DNA of 64,000 bases from Microbacter sp. GSS18 (GTDB lineage Bacteria > Actinomycetota > Actinomycetes > Actinomycetales > Microbacteriaceae), in contig CP119753.1 of the NCBI GenBank assembly GCA_029319145.1, forward strand, positions 1,426,001-1,490,000, in the 5' to 3' direction. The notes beneath the pieces were generated by a model. It saw nothing but the letters and a program-made list of their open reading frames with translations, was not told the DNA's origin and searched no databases. This document shows, piece by piece, positions 52,218 to 63,114 of this stretch. Each line of letters begins with the position of its first letter. The first letter of the stretch is position 1. Position numbers and translations under genes: made by a program.

Positions 52218-53744
52218 TCAGACGACGTAGTCGGCGAGCTTGGACGCCAGGTACGCCGACACATGGGCGTGCACGGCCGTGCCGCCCTCTTCGTGCTCCT
52301 GCGACACGATGATGCCCTGCTCGTGGATCGCCGAGACCAGATCGCCGCGGTGGTACGGGATCAGCGCGTGCAGCTCGACGGCGGGCAGCGGCAGCCGCTC
52401 CTCGACGATCGCACGCAGCCGGGCGACGCCCTCCCCCGTGCGCGACGAGACGAACACCGCGTCGGGCTCGAGCCCCCGCAGCACCAGGCGCGTGTCGGGG
52501 TCGATGAGGTCGGCCTTGTTGAACACGACGATCTCGGGGATGTCGCGCGCGCCGACGTCGCCGATCACGTCACGCACCGTCGACAGCTGCGCGGCGGGGT
52601 CCGGGTGCGAGCCGTCGACGACGTGCACGATCACGTCGGCATCCGCCACCTCCTCCAGCGTGGAGCGGAACGCCTCGACGAGCTGGTGCGGAAGGTTGCG
52701 GACGAAGCCGACGGTGTCGGTGAGCGTGAAGACGCGGCCGTCCTCGGTCTGGCTGCGGCGGACTGTCGCGTCGAGCGTCGCGAACAGCGCGTTCTCGACC
52801 AGCACGCCGGCGCTGGTGAGACGGTTGAGCAGGCTCGACTTGCCGGCGTTGGTGTAGCCGGCGATCGCGACCGACGGGATCGTGTTGCGCTTGCGCTCGG
52901 CGCGCTTGGCGTCGCGCGCCGGCGCGAAGTCCTTGATCTGCCGACGCAGCTGCGCCATGCGTGTGCGGATGCGGCGGCGGTCGAGCTCGATCTTGGTCTC
53001 ACCGGGACCGCGCGAGCCCATGCCCGCGCCGCCGGCGCCGACCTGGCCACCGGCCTGGCGTGACATCGAGTCACCCCAGCCGCGCAGGCGCGGAAGCAGG
53101 TATTCGAGCTGCGCGAGCTCGACCTGTGCCTTGCCCTCGCGGCTCTTGGCGTGCTGGCTGAAGATGTCGAGGATGACCGTGGTGCGGTCGATGACCTTGA
53201 CCTTGACGACGTCCTCGAGCGCGCGCCGCTGGCTGGGCGCGAGCTCGGCGTCGGCGATGACGGTGTCGGCGCCGACGGAGGCGACGATATCGCGCAGCTC
53301 CTCGGCCTTGCCGCGCCCGACGAACGTGGCAGGGTCCGGGTGCGGACGCCGCTGCAGCACGCCGTCGAGCACGATCGCACCCGCGGTCTCGGCGAGGGCC
53401 GCCAGCTCGCGCAGCGAGTTCTCGGCGTCCTCCTGCTCGCCCTGCGGGTGGACGCCCGCGAGCACGACGTTCTCGAGCCGCAGCTGGCGGTACTCGACCT
53501 CGGTGACGTCCTCGAGCTCGGTCGACAGTCCCGGGACGCGCCGGAGAGCGGCGCGCTCCTCGCGGTCCCACTGATCGCCGTCGGCGTCGCCGCCGTAGGC
53601 CGTGGTCGCATCCTGCAGCGCCTGGGCCGAGCCGAACACACGCACACCCGACCGCGCATCCGCGTGCGACAGCACGCGGTCCACCGGATCCACCGGGTCG
53701 ACCGGCGTCTCGTCGGTGCCGGGAGTGGAGGTGGTATCGGTCAT
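52218..53744 (-). CDS. hflX: GTPase HflX
   Basis: The 508-residue ribosome-associated GTPase has the HflX N-domain (VLQRRPHPDPATFVGRGK), a Gly-rich linker (QVGAGGAGMGSRGPGETK) and a G domain with G1 GYTNAGKSS, G3 DTVGF, G4 NKAD and G5 SS. In other bacteria it splits stalled ribosomes under stress. The ATG at 53744 follows GAAGGGA and gives an N-terminus with PVDPVDPVD repeats. It diverges from the methyltransferase gene. Confidence 0.96.
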   Translation of the reverse strand: MTDTTSTPGTDETPVDPVDPVDRVLSHADARSGVRVFGSAQALQDATTAYGGDADGDQWDREERAALRRVPGLSTELEDVTEVEYRQLRLENVVLAGVHPQGEQEDAENSLRELAALAETAGAIVLDGVLQRRPHPDPATFVGRGKAEELRDIVASVGADTVIADAELAPSQRRALEDVVKVKVIDRTTVILDIFSQHAKSREGKAQVELAQLEYLLPRLRGWGDSMSRQAGGQVGAGGAGMGSRGPGETKIELDRRRIRTRMAQLRRQIKDFAPARDAKRAERKRNTIPSVAIAGYTNAGKSSLLNRLTSAGVLVENALFATLDATVRRSQTEDGRVFTLTDTVGFVRNLPHQLVEAFRSTLEEVADADVIVHVVDGSHPDPAAQLSTVRDVIGDVGARDIPEIVVFNKADLIDPDTRLVLRGLEPDAVFVSSRTGEGVARLRAIVEERLPLPAVELHALIPYHRGDLVSAIHEQGIIVSQEHEEGGTAVHAHVSAYLASKLADYVV

Positions 53745-53848
53745 GAAGTCCCTTCGGCGGCTCGTGCACGGCTCGGATGCCGTGCTCGCAGGCATCCGTC
53801 GATTCTACGCTCCCGCACGCGGGGTGACCTCCGCTACGCTCGTCAGCC

Positions 53849-54490
53849 ATGGGGAGCGACCACTACTTCAGCGCGTCGCCCGCCAGCGCAGAGAACCTCC
53901 GTCGCATCCGCGTGTCGCTCGCCGGCCGCGACGTCGAGGTCACGACCGCCGGCGGCGTGTTCAGCCCGGATCATCTCGACACCGGCACCGCCGTGCTGCT
54001 CGCGCACACGCCTCCCCCGCCGGCCGGCGGCCACTTCCTCGATCTGGGGTGCGGATGGGGCCCGATCACACTGAGCCTCGCGATGGACTCGCCACACGCG
54101 ACGGTGTGGGCGGTCGACGTCAATGAGCGCGCGCTGGACCTGGTTCGCCGCAACGCCGCCGACCTGGGCCTCGACAACGTCAACGCCGTCACCCCCGACG
54201 AGGTCCCCGAGCACGTGTCGTTCCGCACGATCCGGTCGAACCCGCCCATCCGCGTGGGCAAGGACATGCTGCACGGGCTGCTCGAGCAGTGGATCCCCCG
54301 CCTCGACGAGCGCTCCGACGCATGGCTCGTGGTGTCGCGCAACCTCGGCTCGGATTCGCTGCAGCGCTGGCTGGCGGCGACGTTCGACGACGGATTCAGC
54401 GTCTACCGGGCCTCGACCGCCCGCGGATTCCGCGTGCTGAGGATCCGTCGCCACGGCACGCCGCAGACGACGCCGATCGATCTGCCCTGA
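53849..54490 (+). CDS. RsmC-like class I SAM methyltransferase
   Basis: The 213-residue protein has the SAM motif FLDLGCGWGPITL near residue 65 and the amino-methyltransferase motif SNPPIRVGKDMLH near 130. The SNPPIR form is typical for RsmC/RlmG-type enzymes that make m2G in rRNA. The RNA site is not determinable. It is a single gene convergent with dapF. Confidence 0.85.
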   Translation: MGSDHYFSASPASAENLRRIRVSLAGRDVEVTTAGGVFSPDHLDTGTAVLLAHTPPPPAGGHFLDLGCGWGPITLSLAMDSPHATVWAVDVNERALDLVRRNAADLGLDNVNAVTPDEVPEHVSFRTIRSNPPIRVGKDMLHGLLEQWIPRLDERSDAWLVVSRNLGSDSLQRWLAATFDDGFSVYRASTARGFRVLRIRRHGTPQTTPIDLP

Positions 54491-54521
54491 CGGCCTGCTC
54501 AGGCGAGCCTGGTGCGACCGC

Positions 54522-55394
54522 TCATGCGAGCGTGACCTGGCCGGAGTAGACCAGCGTCGCCGGGCCCGACAGCAGCACGTGCTGCTCACCGTCCACCTCG
54601 ACCATGCGCACACCGAGGGTGCCTCCGGGGACGTCCACCCTCCACCGCACCGGCGCGGCCGCACCGGCCCACTCGCGCACGGCGAGAGCGGATGCCGCAA
54701 CGCCCGTGCCGCACGACAGCGTCTCGCCGACGCCGCGCTCGAAGACGCGCATGCGGATCGAGCCGACGCCGTCGCGCACGAGCGGGTCTGCGGGGACGAC
54801 GAACTCGACGTTCGCGCCGTGCGGCGGCTCGGGATGCAGCTGCGGCAGCACCGTGAGGTCGACGGTGTCGAGCTCACGCTCGTCGGGGAGCGCGACGACC
54901 ACGTGGGGGTTGCCGAGGTCTATCGACATGCCCGGGCGCGGCGCGCCGATGCCACGGGCGCGCACGAGGACGTCGCCGGGCTCGATGCGCCACGGGCCGA
55001 GGTCGACCTCGTACCCGAGGTCGCTGGGCGTGACGGTCTTGACGCCGGCCCGCGTGCCGATCTTCAGCGGCTCGTCGCCGAACGACGCCAGGCCCGCGTC
55101 GACGAGGTACCGCGCGAAGACGCGCACGCCGTTGCCGCACATCTCGGCGATCGAGCCGTCGGCGTTGCGGTAGTCCATGAACCACTCCGCACCGGCGGAC
55201 GCCGCCGACCCGCCGACGTCGATCGCGCTCGAGCGGACGACGCGCAGGATTCCGTCTCCGCCGATGCCGAATCGGCGATCGCACAGGATCGCGACGTGAT
55301 CGGCCGTCAGGTCGAGCTCGCCCTCCGTGTCCGGAACGATCACGAAGTCATTGCCGGTGCCGTGGCCTTTGGTGAACGGGACGGTGCGAGCCAT
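54522..55394 (-). CDS. dapF: Diaminopimelate epimerase
   Basis: The 290-residue enzyme converts LL- to meso-diaminopimelate for lysine and cell wall. Its two catalytic cysteines are Cys86 in EMCGNG and Cys228 in [14 protein letters not shown] near residue 9 is the family N-terminal motif. The ATG at 55394 is the first consistent start. It lies downstream of the miaB-miaA-GNAT genes on the same strand. Confidence 0.97.
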   Translation of the reverse strand: MARTVPFTKGHGTGNDFVIVPDTEGELDLTADHVAILCDRRFGIGGDGILRVVRSSAIDVGGSAASAGAEWFMDYRNADGSIAEMCGNGVRVFARYLVDAGLASFGDEPLKIGTRAGVKTVTPSDLGYEVDLGPWRIEPGDVLVRARGIGAPRPGMSIDLGNPHVVVALPDERELDTVDLTVLPQLHPEPPHGANVEFVVPADPLVRDGVGSIRMRVFERGVGETLSCGTGVAASALAVREWAGAAAPVRWRVDVPGGTLGVRMVEVDGEQHVLLSGPATLVYSGQVTLA

Positions 55395-55461
55395 GCGCTC
55401 CAGCCTACGGTGCGCCGACGGCCGCGAACGCCGCCGCCACCGCCCACCGGCCGCGCACGGC

Positions 55462-55569
55462 ATCCGAAATCCGGATCGGTGCACCGGGTTCGGGCTCTCG
55501 GGCCCGGAAGGTCCGAGTATCGCGCGTGGATCCGAAGTTCGGATGCCGGTCCATCCGAATTCCGGGCAT
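55462..55569. repeat. Three copies of an ATCCGAANTTCGGAT-like palindrome
   Basis: Related 15-mers occur at 55462 (ATCCGAAATCCGGAT), 55530 (ATCCGAAGTTCGGAT, a perfect palindrome around G) and 55553 (ATCCGAATTCCGGGC). They fill the gap between the GNAT gene stop and the dapF start. They could be operators for dapF or a small repeat family. Confidence 0.6.
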
Positions 55570-55575
55570 CCCGCT

Positions 55576-55998
55576 TCAGTCGGCGATGAGACGCTTGCCC
55601 GTCGCCCACGTGTCGAAGTGCTCGTAGCCGAGCGACTCGTAGAACCCCTGCGCGACCCCGTTCTCGGGACGCACCATGAGGTTCACCTTCGGGCAGCCCA
55701 GCTCGAGCAGTCGCTCCTCGGCCTCCTCGACGAGGGCGCGGGCGATGCCCTGCCCGCGGCGGGCGGGGTCGCTGGCGAGGTAGTAGATCCACCCCCGGTG
55801 CCCGTCGTAGCCGGCCATGACCGAGCCCACGACCTCGCCGGCGTCCTCGGCGACGAGGAAGAGGTCGGGATGCACCTCGAGCTTGCGGCGGATGTCCTGG
55901 TGCGGGTTGTTCCATGGACGGGTCAGGCCCGTGGCCTGCCAGAGGGCGATGACGGCCTCGGTATCGGCGATCTGGAAGGTGCGGATGTCGACGGTCAT
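55576..55998 (-). CDS. GNAT-family N-acetyltransferase
   Basis: The 140-residue protein shows the GNAT acetyl-CoA loop [14 protein letters not shown] near residue 85 and the C-terminal [17 protein letters not shown]. The N-terminus [19 protein letters not shown] is typical of the YpeA/RimI-like subgroup. Substrate unknown. Its ATG overlaps the miaA stop by four bases. Confidence 0.9.
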   Translation of the reverse strand: MTVDIRTFQIADTEAVIALWQATGLTRPWNNPHQDIRRKLEVHPDLFLVAEDAGEVVGSVMAGYDGHRGWIYYLASDPARRGQGIARALVEEAEERLLELGCPKVNLMVRPENGVAQGFYESLGYEHFDTWATGKRLIAD

Positions 55999-56915
55999 GC
56001 CGCCGAGTCTGCCAGGGCGGCGGCATCCGCCCCAGGGCCCGTCCACATGATCTCGGGATATCGCTTGAACCAGGACACCTGCCGGCGCGCGTAGCGGCGC
56101 GTCAGCGCCTGCGTTTCGGCGATCGCCTCGGCCTCGCTCTGCTCGCCGTTCAGCTCCGCGAGAGCCTGGGCGTACCCGATGGCCCGGCGCGCTGTCACGC
56201 CGTCCTCCAGCCCCTGCGTGCGCAGGCGCGCGACCTCGTCGAGGAGGCCGTCTCGCCACATCCTCTCGACCCGCTCGTCGAGCCGCGCGACGAGCTCGTC
56301 GCGCGGGACGGCGACGCCGATGATCCTCGTCGCCTCGCGCCACAGCACGGGCTCATCGGGCAGCGCGGCGCCGTGCGTGCGCTCACCGAGTTCGAGCACC
56401 TCGAGGGCGCGAACGATGCGCCGGCCGTTGCGCGGGTCGATGCGCTCGGCGGTGGCGGGGTCCTGTTCGCGCAGCCGCGCGAACAGCGCACCCGGGCCGT
56501 CGGCCTCGAGCTCGGCCTCGAGGCGCGCGCGCAGCTCGGCGTCGCGCGGCGGGAATCGGAAGTCGAACAGCACGCTCGAGACGTAGAGGCCGGACCCGCC
56601 GACGAGGATCGCGTCGGCGCCGCGGGCGTGGATCTGCTCGATCGTGTCGCGGGCGGCGCCCTGGTACCACGCGACGGCGGCGTCCTCGGTGACATCGAGC
56701 ACGTCGAACAGGTGGTGCGGGATGCCGCGTCGCTCTGCGACCGGCAGCTTCGCCGTGCCGATGTCCATGCCGCGGTACAGCTGCATGGCGTCGGCGTTGA
56801 CGATCTCGGCCGGTCGCCCGCGCGAGATCAGCGCTTCGGCGAGGTCCAGGGACAGAGACGTCTTGCCGGTCCCGGTCGCACCGACCACCGCCCACAGCCG
56901 GGGAGTCGCGCTCAC
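55995..56915 (-). CDS. miaA: tRNA dimethylallyltransferase
   Basis: The 306-residue enzyme puts a prenyl group on A37 of tRNAs that read UNN codons. Walker A is GATGTGKT (12-19), [17 protein letters not shown] near residue 38 and QVSWFKR near the C-terminus are family motifs. The GTG at 56915 gives the usual N-terminus just before the P-loop; it lies 16 bases after miaB. It works before MiaB on the same nucleotide. Confidence 0.95.
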   Translation of the reverse strand: MSATPRLWAVVGATGTGKTSLSLDLAEALISRGRPAEIVNADAMQLYRGMDIGTAKLPVAERRGIPHHLFDVLDVTEDAAVAWYQGAARDTIEQIHARGADAILVGGSGLYVSSVLFDFRFPPRDAELRARLEAELEADGPGALFARLREQDPATAERIDPRNGRRIVRALEVLELGERTHGAALPDEPVLWREATRIIGVAVPRDELVARLDERVERMWRDGLLDEVARLRTQGLEDGVTARRAIGYAQALAELNGEQSEAEAIAETQALTRRYARRQVSWFKRYPEIMWTGPGADAAALADSAA

Positions 56916-56931
56916 GACGCGCCCCGCGACG

Positions 56932-58497
56932 TCACGAACCGATGCGCAGCGTGGGGATGCCCAGGCCCACCATGCGGCGACCGTCATCGCCCACGGGTGC
57001 CGGCGCCGGCACGGCGCACGACTCGGCCTGCGAGCGATCCCACGCTTCGCCCGAACGCGTGCGGCGGATGCGCAGCGGCGCGCCGTCGGGAGCGTCGGCG
57101 AGCAGGTGGAAGGGCGCCGCGTGGGTCACGACGACCGAGACGATGTCGCCGGGGCGCGGGACGTCCGAGCCCGACGGCACCTCGAAGTGGACGAGGCGGT
57201 TGTCCTCGGCGCGGCCGGTGAGCCGGTGCGTCTCGGCGTCCTTCTTTCCCTCGCCGGTCGAGACCAGCACCTGCAGCTCTCGGCCGAGCTGCTTCTGGTT
57301 CTCCTCGAGCGAGATGCGCTCCTGCAGCGCGACGAGGCGCTCGTACCGCTCCTGCACGACGACCTTCGGCACCTGGTCGGGCATCGTCGCGGCGGGCGTA
57401 CCCTCGCGGATCGAGTACTGGAAGGTGAAGGCGCTGGCGAAGCGGGCCTGCTCGACCACGCGCATGGTGTCTTCGAAGTCCTCGTCGGTTTCACCCGGGA
57501 ACCCGACGATGATGTCGGTCGAGATCGCGGCGTGCGGGATCCGCGCGCGCACGCGGTCGAGGATGCCCAGGAACCGCTCGCTGCGGTACGAGCGGCGCAT
57601 CGCCTTGAGGATGCGGTCGCTGCCCGACTGCAGCGGCATGTGCAGCTGCGGCATGACCGCCGGGGTCTCGGCCATCGCATCGATGACGTCGTCGGTGAAC
57701 GCGGCGGGGTGCGGGCTCGTGAAGCGGATGCGCTCGAGGCCGTCGATCTCGCCGGCCGCGCGCAGCAGCTTGCCGAACGCCTGGCGGTCGCCGAACTCGA
57801 CGCCGTACGAGTTGACGTTCTGGCCGAGGAGGGTGACCTCCATCGCGCCGTCGTCGACGAGCAGCCGGATCTCGTTCAGGATGTCGCCGGGACGACGGTC
57901 CTTCTCCTTGCCGCGCAGGCTCGGCACGATGCAGAACGTGCACGTGTTGTTGCAGCCGACCGAGATGGAGACCCAGCCGCTGTAGACGCTGTCCCGCTTG
58001 GTCGGCAGGGTCGAGGGGAAGATCTCGAGCGACTCGAGGATCTCGAGCTCGGCCTCGTCGTTGTGGCGCGCGCGCTCGAGCAGGCTCGGCAGCGACCCCA
58101 TGTTGTGGGTGCCGAAGACGACGTCGACCCACGGCGCCTTCTGCTGGACGACCTCCTTGTCCATCTGCGCGAGGCAGCCGCCGACGGCGATCTGCATGCC
58201 CTCGCGCTTGTCCTTGCGCGACTTCAGGTGTCCGAGGGTGCCGTAGAGCTTGCCGGCGGCGTTGTCGCGCACCGCGCACGTGTTGATGACGACGACATCG
58301 GCCTCTTCGCCCGCCTCGGCGCGGAGATAGCCGGCGCTCTCGAGCGAGCCCGACAGGCGCTCGGAGTCGTGGACGTTCATCTGGCAGCCGAACGTGCGCA
58401 CCTCGTACGTGCGCGCGCGGCCGTCGGCGCCCGTCGCCGCCTCGGAGGGCGCGATGAGCGTCGGGGAGCTGGATGGGGTCGACATGATGGATGCCAT
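56932..58497 (-). CDS. miaB: tRNA-2-methylthio-N6-dimethylallyladenosine synthase
   Basis: The 521-residue radical-SAM methylthiotransferase has an N-terminal UPF0004 domain with three Cys (FGCQMN, NTCAVR, GGCLAQ), the radical-SAM cluster motif GCNNTCTFC near residue 175, and a TRAM domain near the end. About 50 further residues extend the C-terminus. An ATG at 58485 is an alternative start. Adjacent miaA supplies its substrate. Confidence 0.96.
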   Translation of the reverse strand: MASIMSTPSSSPTLIAPSEAATGADGRARTYEVRTFGCQMNVHDSERLSGSLESAGYLRAEAGEEADVVVINTCAVRDNAAGKLYGTLGHLKSRKDKREGMQIAVGGCLAQMDKEVVQQKAPWVDVVFGTHNMGSLPSLLERARHNDEAELEILESLEIFPSTLPTKRDSVYSGWVSISVGCNNTCTFCIVPSLRGKEKDRRPGDILNEIRLLVDDGAMEVTLLGQNVNSYGVEFGDRQAFGKLLRAAGEIDGLERIRFTSPHPAAFTDDVIDAMAETPAVMPQLHMPLQSGSDRILKAMRRSYRSERFLGILDRVRARIPHAAISTDIIVGFPGETDEDFEDTMRVVEQARFASAFTFQYSIREGTPAATMPDQVPKVVVQERYERLVALQERISLEENQKQLGRELQVLVSTGEGKKDAETHRLTGRAEDNRLVHFEVPSGSDVPRPGDIVSVVVTHAAPFHLLADAPDGAPLRIRRTRSGEAWDRSQAESCAVPAPAPVGDDGRRMVGLGIPTLRIGS

Positions 58498-58572
58498 TCT
58501 ACGAGCGGATGCCGTGAGGGCGCCTGACAGGGCGACGACGCCGCCGCCCCCGAGCGCCGCGCGGCCCGGTGT

Positions 58573-59451
58573 TCAGCGGATGCGGGCGCGGATCCGGCCC
58601 GCGGACAGCGCCGTGAACCCGAGCGCCATCGCGAGCAGGACCGCGAAGGCGAGCCCGGCGGGCACGAGCAGGTCCCCGACGTACGCGTCGATGCCGTAGA
58701 ACTCCCGGAAGGTCTCGGCGGCGTCGGCGTTGCCGCCGGACATCACCGTCAGCGTGTCCTCGGTGAACTCGCGGCGCAGGAGCATCGCCCCCTGCGCGAA
58801 GGGCAGGGCGTTGATCGTCCCCGCGACGCCCTCGGGAAGCGAGCCGACCGGGATGTAGGCGCCGGCGACGAAGCCCAGCGCCGTGCCGATGACGGTCGCC
58901 AGACCCGAGAATGCCGCACCGGTGCGGATGAACGACACGATGAGCGCCGACAGCGCGGTGAACCCCGCACAGCACAGGATCGTGATGCCGGCGATGCGCA
59001 CGACCGCGTCGATCGGCAGCCACGTCTGATCGACTATCCCGAGGTAGAGGACACTGATGGCGAGCACCACCATCGACATCACGATGGCGACGGTCACCGC
59101 CGCAAGCAGGTAGCCGAGGACGAGCTGCCAGCGGCGCACCGGCGAGACGAGGTAGTCGCGGAAGCGTCCCGTCTCGCCGTCGTCGACCAGTGTCGCGAGC
59201 CCGCCGAGCCCGGTCGTGATCGTGGAGAGCATGACGATGCCCGCGAACATCCACGTGTCGACGAAGGCCCGGATCTCCTCCTCGGAGGCGTCGGGGAAGG
59301 CATCGCCGAGGGCGTCGAGCTGCAGGCGGGCGAGGAAGAGCGTGTACAGCACGAACAGGATGAGAGCGCCCAGCAGCGAGAAGAACACGTTCATGCGGTC
59401 GCGGAAGAACAGACGCAGGTTCCGCCGCACGATCGCTCCGACGATGCCCAT
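58573..59451 (-). CDS. ABC-2 type transporter permease
   Basis: The 292-residue protein has six membrane segments and the ABC-2 layout: an N-terminal amphipathic start (MGIVGAIVRRNLRLFFRDR), then an extracytoplasmic loop, four central segments and a last one near 265-285. It pairs with the upstream ATPase and shares one base with its stop (TGATG). Such DrrAB-like pairs export drugs or lipids; the substrate is unknown. Confidence 0.88.
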   Translation of the reverse strand: MGIVGAIVRRNLRLFFRDRMNVFFSLLGALILFVLYTLFLARLQLDALGDAFPDASEEEIRAFVDTWMFAGIVMLSTITTGLGGLATLVDDGETGRFRDYLVSPVRRWQLVLGYLLAAVTVAIVMSMVVLAISVLYLGIVDQTWLPIDAVVRIAGITILCCAGFTALSALIVSFIRTGAAFSGLATVIGTALGFVAGAYIPVGSLPEGVAGTINALPFAQGAMLLRREFTEDTLTVMSGGNADAAETFREFYGIDAYVGDLLVPAGLAFAVLLAMALGFTALSAGRIRARIR

Positions 59452-60386
59452 CAGCCCGCCTCCTCCTCGGTTCCGTCGGCGTCGTCTGCGGCGCGCCCCG
59501 TGAGAGCGAGGAAGACGTCGTCCATCCGGCCGTGCCGGAACTCGAAGTCGCGCACCGCGTCCCCGTGCGCCGCGAGGATCCTGCGGGCGGTCTCGGCGCC
59601 GTCGACGGCGATCGACACATCGTGTCCGTCCGTGCGGGCCTCGGCCCCGGCGGCCTCGGCGATCCCCACCAGCGCGGCGGGATCGGCGGAGGCCACCGAG
59701 AGGATGCTGTGGCTGTAGCGCGCGCGCAGGCCCGCCGGAGAGCCGTCGGCGATGATCGAGCCGCGGTCGATGACGCAGACGCGGTCCGCCTCTTCGGTCT
59801 CCTCCATGTAGTGGGTCGTGAGGAAGACCGTCAGTCCCGTCTGCTCGCGCAGGTGGTGGATCGTGCGCCATACGAGTGCGCGGCTGTGCGGGTCGAGCCC
59901 AGCCGTCGGCTCGTCGAGGAAGAGGATCGCCGGCTCGTGCAGCAGCGCCCGCGCGATGTCGACGCGGCGGCGCTGACCGCCCGAGAGCCGGCCGTACGGC
60001 TGATCGAGGAACGATCCGAGGGCGATGATGTCGGCGAGCAGAGAGATCCGCCGATCGATCAGCGGACGGTCCACGCGGGCGAGGACGGCGCGGAAGCGCA
60101 GGTTCTCGCGCGTCGTGAGCGCCGGATCGAGGACGGAGTCCTGGAAGACCACCCCGATCCGCTCGCGGACGCGCTCACCGTCCCGCGCGACGTCGTGCCC
60201 TGCGACCTGCACGGTTCCGCCGTCGAAGGCGAGGGCCGTGGTCAGACAGCCGATCGTCGTGGATTTGCCGGCGCCGTTCGAGCCGAGGAACGCGAACGCG
60301 GTACCGTCGGCCACCGAGAAGCTGATGTCGTTCACGGCCGTGACATGCCGATAGCGCTTGGTGAGACCGTCGACCTCGATGGCCAT
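59451..60386 (-). CDS. DrrA-like ABC transporter ATP-binding protein
   Basis: The 311-residue ATPase has Walker A GSNGAGKST near residue 36, signature LSGGQRRRVD, Walker B LFLDEPTAGLDP and the H-loop TTHYMEE. The DrrA/NodI-like sequence and the C-terminal domain of about 90 residues (VSIAVDGAETARRIL) match exporters of the DrrA type. The ATG at 60386 follows GAGGGGA. Coupled to the permease. Confidence 0.92.
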   Translation of the reverse strand: MAIEVDGLTKRYRHVTAVNDISFSVADGTAFAFLGSNGAGKSTTIGCLTTALAFDGGTVQVAGHDVARDGERVRERIGVVFQDSVLDPALTTRENLRFRAVLARVDRPLIDRRISLLADIIALGSFLDQPYGRLSGGQRRRVDIARALLHEPAILFLDEPTAGLDPHSRALVWRTIHHLREQTGLTVFLTTHYMEETEEADRVCVIDRGSIIADGSPAGLRARYSHSILSVASADPAALVGIAEAAGAEARTDGHDVSIAVDGAETARRILAAHGDAVRDFEFRHGRMDDVFLALTGRAADDADGTEEEAG

Positions 60387-60461
60387 GGCATCCCCTCGGC
60401 GTCGTCGGGTACGGGCGCGGATGTCGCCGAGCCAGTCTGGCACGGATACGGCGGGCCGGAT

Positions 60462-61114
60462 CTATCGGAACCGCACCCCGCTGGACTCGGCGCGACGCTC
60501 AGCGAGTGCCGTGCGGGCGGCCTCCATCGCCGCGGAGCCCGAGTACCCGCGGCGCATCAGCTGGCCGTGCAGCCGGCGCAGGGCCGCCTGCTCGTCGACG
60601 CCGTCGAGGAGGCGGGCGCGCCCGCGCGCCACGTCGAGGGCACGCTCTCCCTCGTCGTCCGCGAGCGGCAGGAGCGCCGCCTCGGCGTCGTCGCGCGGGA
60701 TGCCGCGAGCCGCCATCGTCTGCGCGATCGCCTGGCGTCCGCGCCCTTTGCGCTCCGCGCCCTGGTAGACGAGCTGCTCGGCGAGGCGCGCATCGTCGAG
60801 ATAGCGCCGCGCGAGGAAGTCCTCGATGATCGCCTCGACGTCCTCCTCACCGATGTCGCGCCCCGCGAGGAACGCGCGGGCCTCGGAGACCGACAGCTGC
60901 CGGTTCGCCAGTCGGCGCACGAGCGCCTTCTCGGCGCGCGCGGCGTCCTCGCCCGCGGGAGCCGCCGCGTCGCCCTCCGATGCGGACGCCGCGGCGATCA
61001 CGCGGTCGTCGTCGTATCCGGCGCCTGGCGCGCGCAACGGCGACCGACGCTCGAACATGGGGGTGATGGGGGCGAGGCGGTCGTCCTCGCCCCCTTCCTC
61101 GACGAAGTGGACCA

Positions 61115-61115
<1 letters not shown>
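60462..61115 (-). CDS. recX: RecA regulator RecX
   Basis: The 217-residue protein has a variable N-terminus (about 60 residues) and the RecX three-helix repeats: ALVRRLANRQLSVSEAR, DIGEEDVEAIIEDFLARRYLDDARLAEQLV and MAARGIPRDDAEAAL. RecX caps and inhibits RecA filaments. Its ATG shares one base with the recA stop (TGATG), so it is coupled to recA. Confidence 0.94.
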
Positions 61116-62167
<1,052 letters not shown>

Positions 62168-62356
62168 TTGTGCTCCTCCTGCACTTCATCGAGTCCGTCG
62201 CCTGTAGGCTGTCGCGCCCCGATCCGGGATGGAGAGGGTACTGCGACAAGGCGTGGGATGTCTTCCGACGAGGTTCACAGTACGAAGGGCCTCCGACATC
62301 GGTCGGGGAGCCCGTCGATCTGTGGACGAACCGTGCGGGGACATCCGCTGTGCAGG

Positions 62357-62387
62357 AGCCTAGGGCGAAGATCGAACGGATCTTCGA
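62357..62387 (-). promoter_or_regulatory. Candidate recA SOS box and promoter
   Basis: The 16-mer tcgaacggatcttcga (62372-62387) matches the actinobacterial LexA site TCGAAC-N4-GTTCGA at 11 of 12 defined bases. On the minus strand it lies just upstream of a TAGGCT -10-like element (62357-62362). The resulting leader of about 185 bases holds no gene. Confidence 0.6.
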
Positions 62388-62413
62388 CGACACGCCGGTG
62401 CGAACAGGCGGAA

Positions 62414-62635
62414 TCAGCGACGAGGTTCGAGACGGCCCACGCCGTAGCGGCGAGAGTCCGGCACGTCGGTCTCGGAGCAGAGCGCGAGCCAGATCTCGCG
62501 CGGCGGAACGCCCGCCGACAGAGCCTCCGCAGCCGTCATGCTCCCGATGCCGGGAAGCACCAGATCGGCGACGAGGGACGGTCCGCTCGCGCCGAACTCG
62601 TCGGCCACGGCGCGCTCGAACTCACTGCGCCGCAT
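62414..62635 (-). CDS. DUF3046 domain-containing protein
   Basis: The 73-residue protein reads MRRSEFERAVADEFG then LSAGVPPREIWLALCSETDVP, which is the DUF3046 pattern. This small family sits upstream of recA in many actinobacteria. Function unknown. Confidence 0.88.
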   Translation of the reverse strand: MRRSEFERAVADEFGASGPSLVADLVLPGIGSMTAAEALSAGVPPREIWLALCSETDVPDSRRYGVGRLEPRR

Positions 62636-62656
62636 GAGCCGCCCGATCGCGCGGTC

Positions 62657-62965
62657 TCAGCGCAGCGACAGCTCGGCGTCGACCGAGGCCACCAGTTCGT
62701 CGGGAACCACGTCGGGGAAGGTCTGCAGACCCTCGAGCACCGACAGCCGGTCGCCGACCTCGCGCATGATCGTGGAGATGGGGACGTCGAGGGCCTCGGC
62801 GACCGATGCGAGGATCTCGCTCGACGCCTCTTTCTGGCCCCGCTCGACTTCGCTCAGGTAGCCGAGAGCGACACTCGCGCGGCCCGCGACCTGACGGAGG
62901 GTGCGACCCTTCTGCTGGCGGAAGTCACGAAGCACCTCACCGATCTCTTGCCGTACCAGGATCAT
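62657..62965 (-). CDS. clgR: XRE-family transcriptional regulator ClgR
   Basis: The 102-residue protein has a Cro/C1-type helix-turn-helix with the strongly conserved TLRQVAGRASVALGYLSEVE and KEASSEILASVAEALDVP. Known ClgR proteins activate clp protease genes in actinobacteria and are themselves degraded by ClpP. The ATG follows AGGAGG. Location between cinA and the recA region matches mycobacteria (clgR, Rv2745c). It ends ELSLR; the degradation signal is not obvious. Confidence 0.9.
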   Translation of the reverse strand: MILVRQEIGEVLRDFRQQKGRTLRQVAGRASVALGYLSEVERGQKEASSEILASVAEALDVPISTIMREVGDRLSVLEGLQTFPDVVPDELVASVDAELSLR

Positions 62966-63114
62966 GGGTCCCCTCCTCACTGCCGATTCCCTACGCCGTC
63001 CGGGTGGACAACGGTATAACACCACGTGATGTCAATCTAATCCCGTGCGCTGGGCAATGGGTGGGAATCGCGGAACTTAACCACACCGAAACACGATCTA
63101 TTTCCGCGTGACGT

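Noticed and set aside
62990..63050. Promoter of clgR with TTGACA near 63030
   Set aside because: The only TATACC-like -10 lies at the wrong distance from TTGACA, so I could not define the promoter with confidence.
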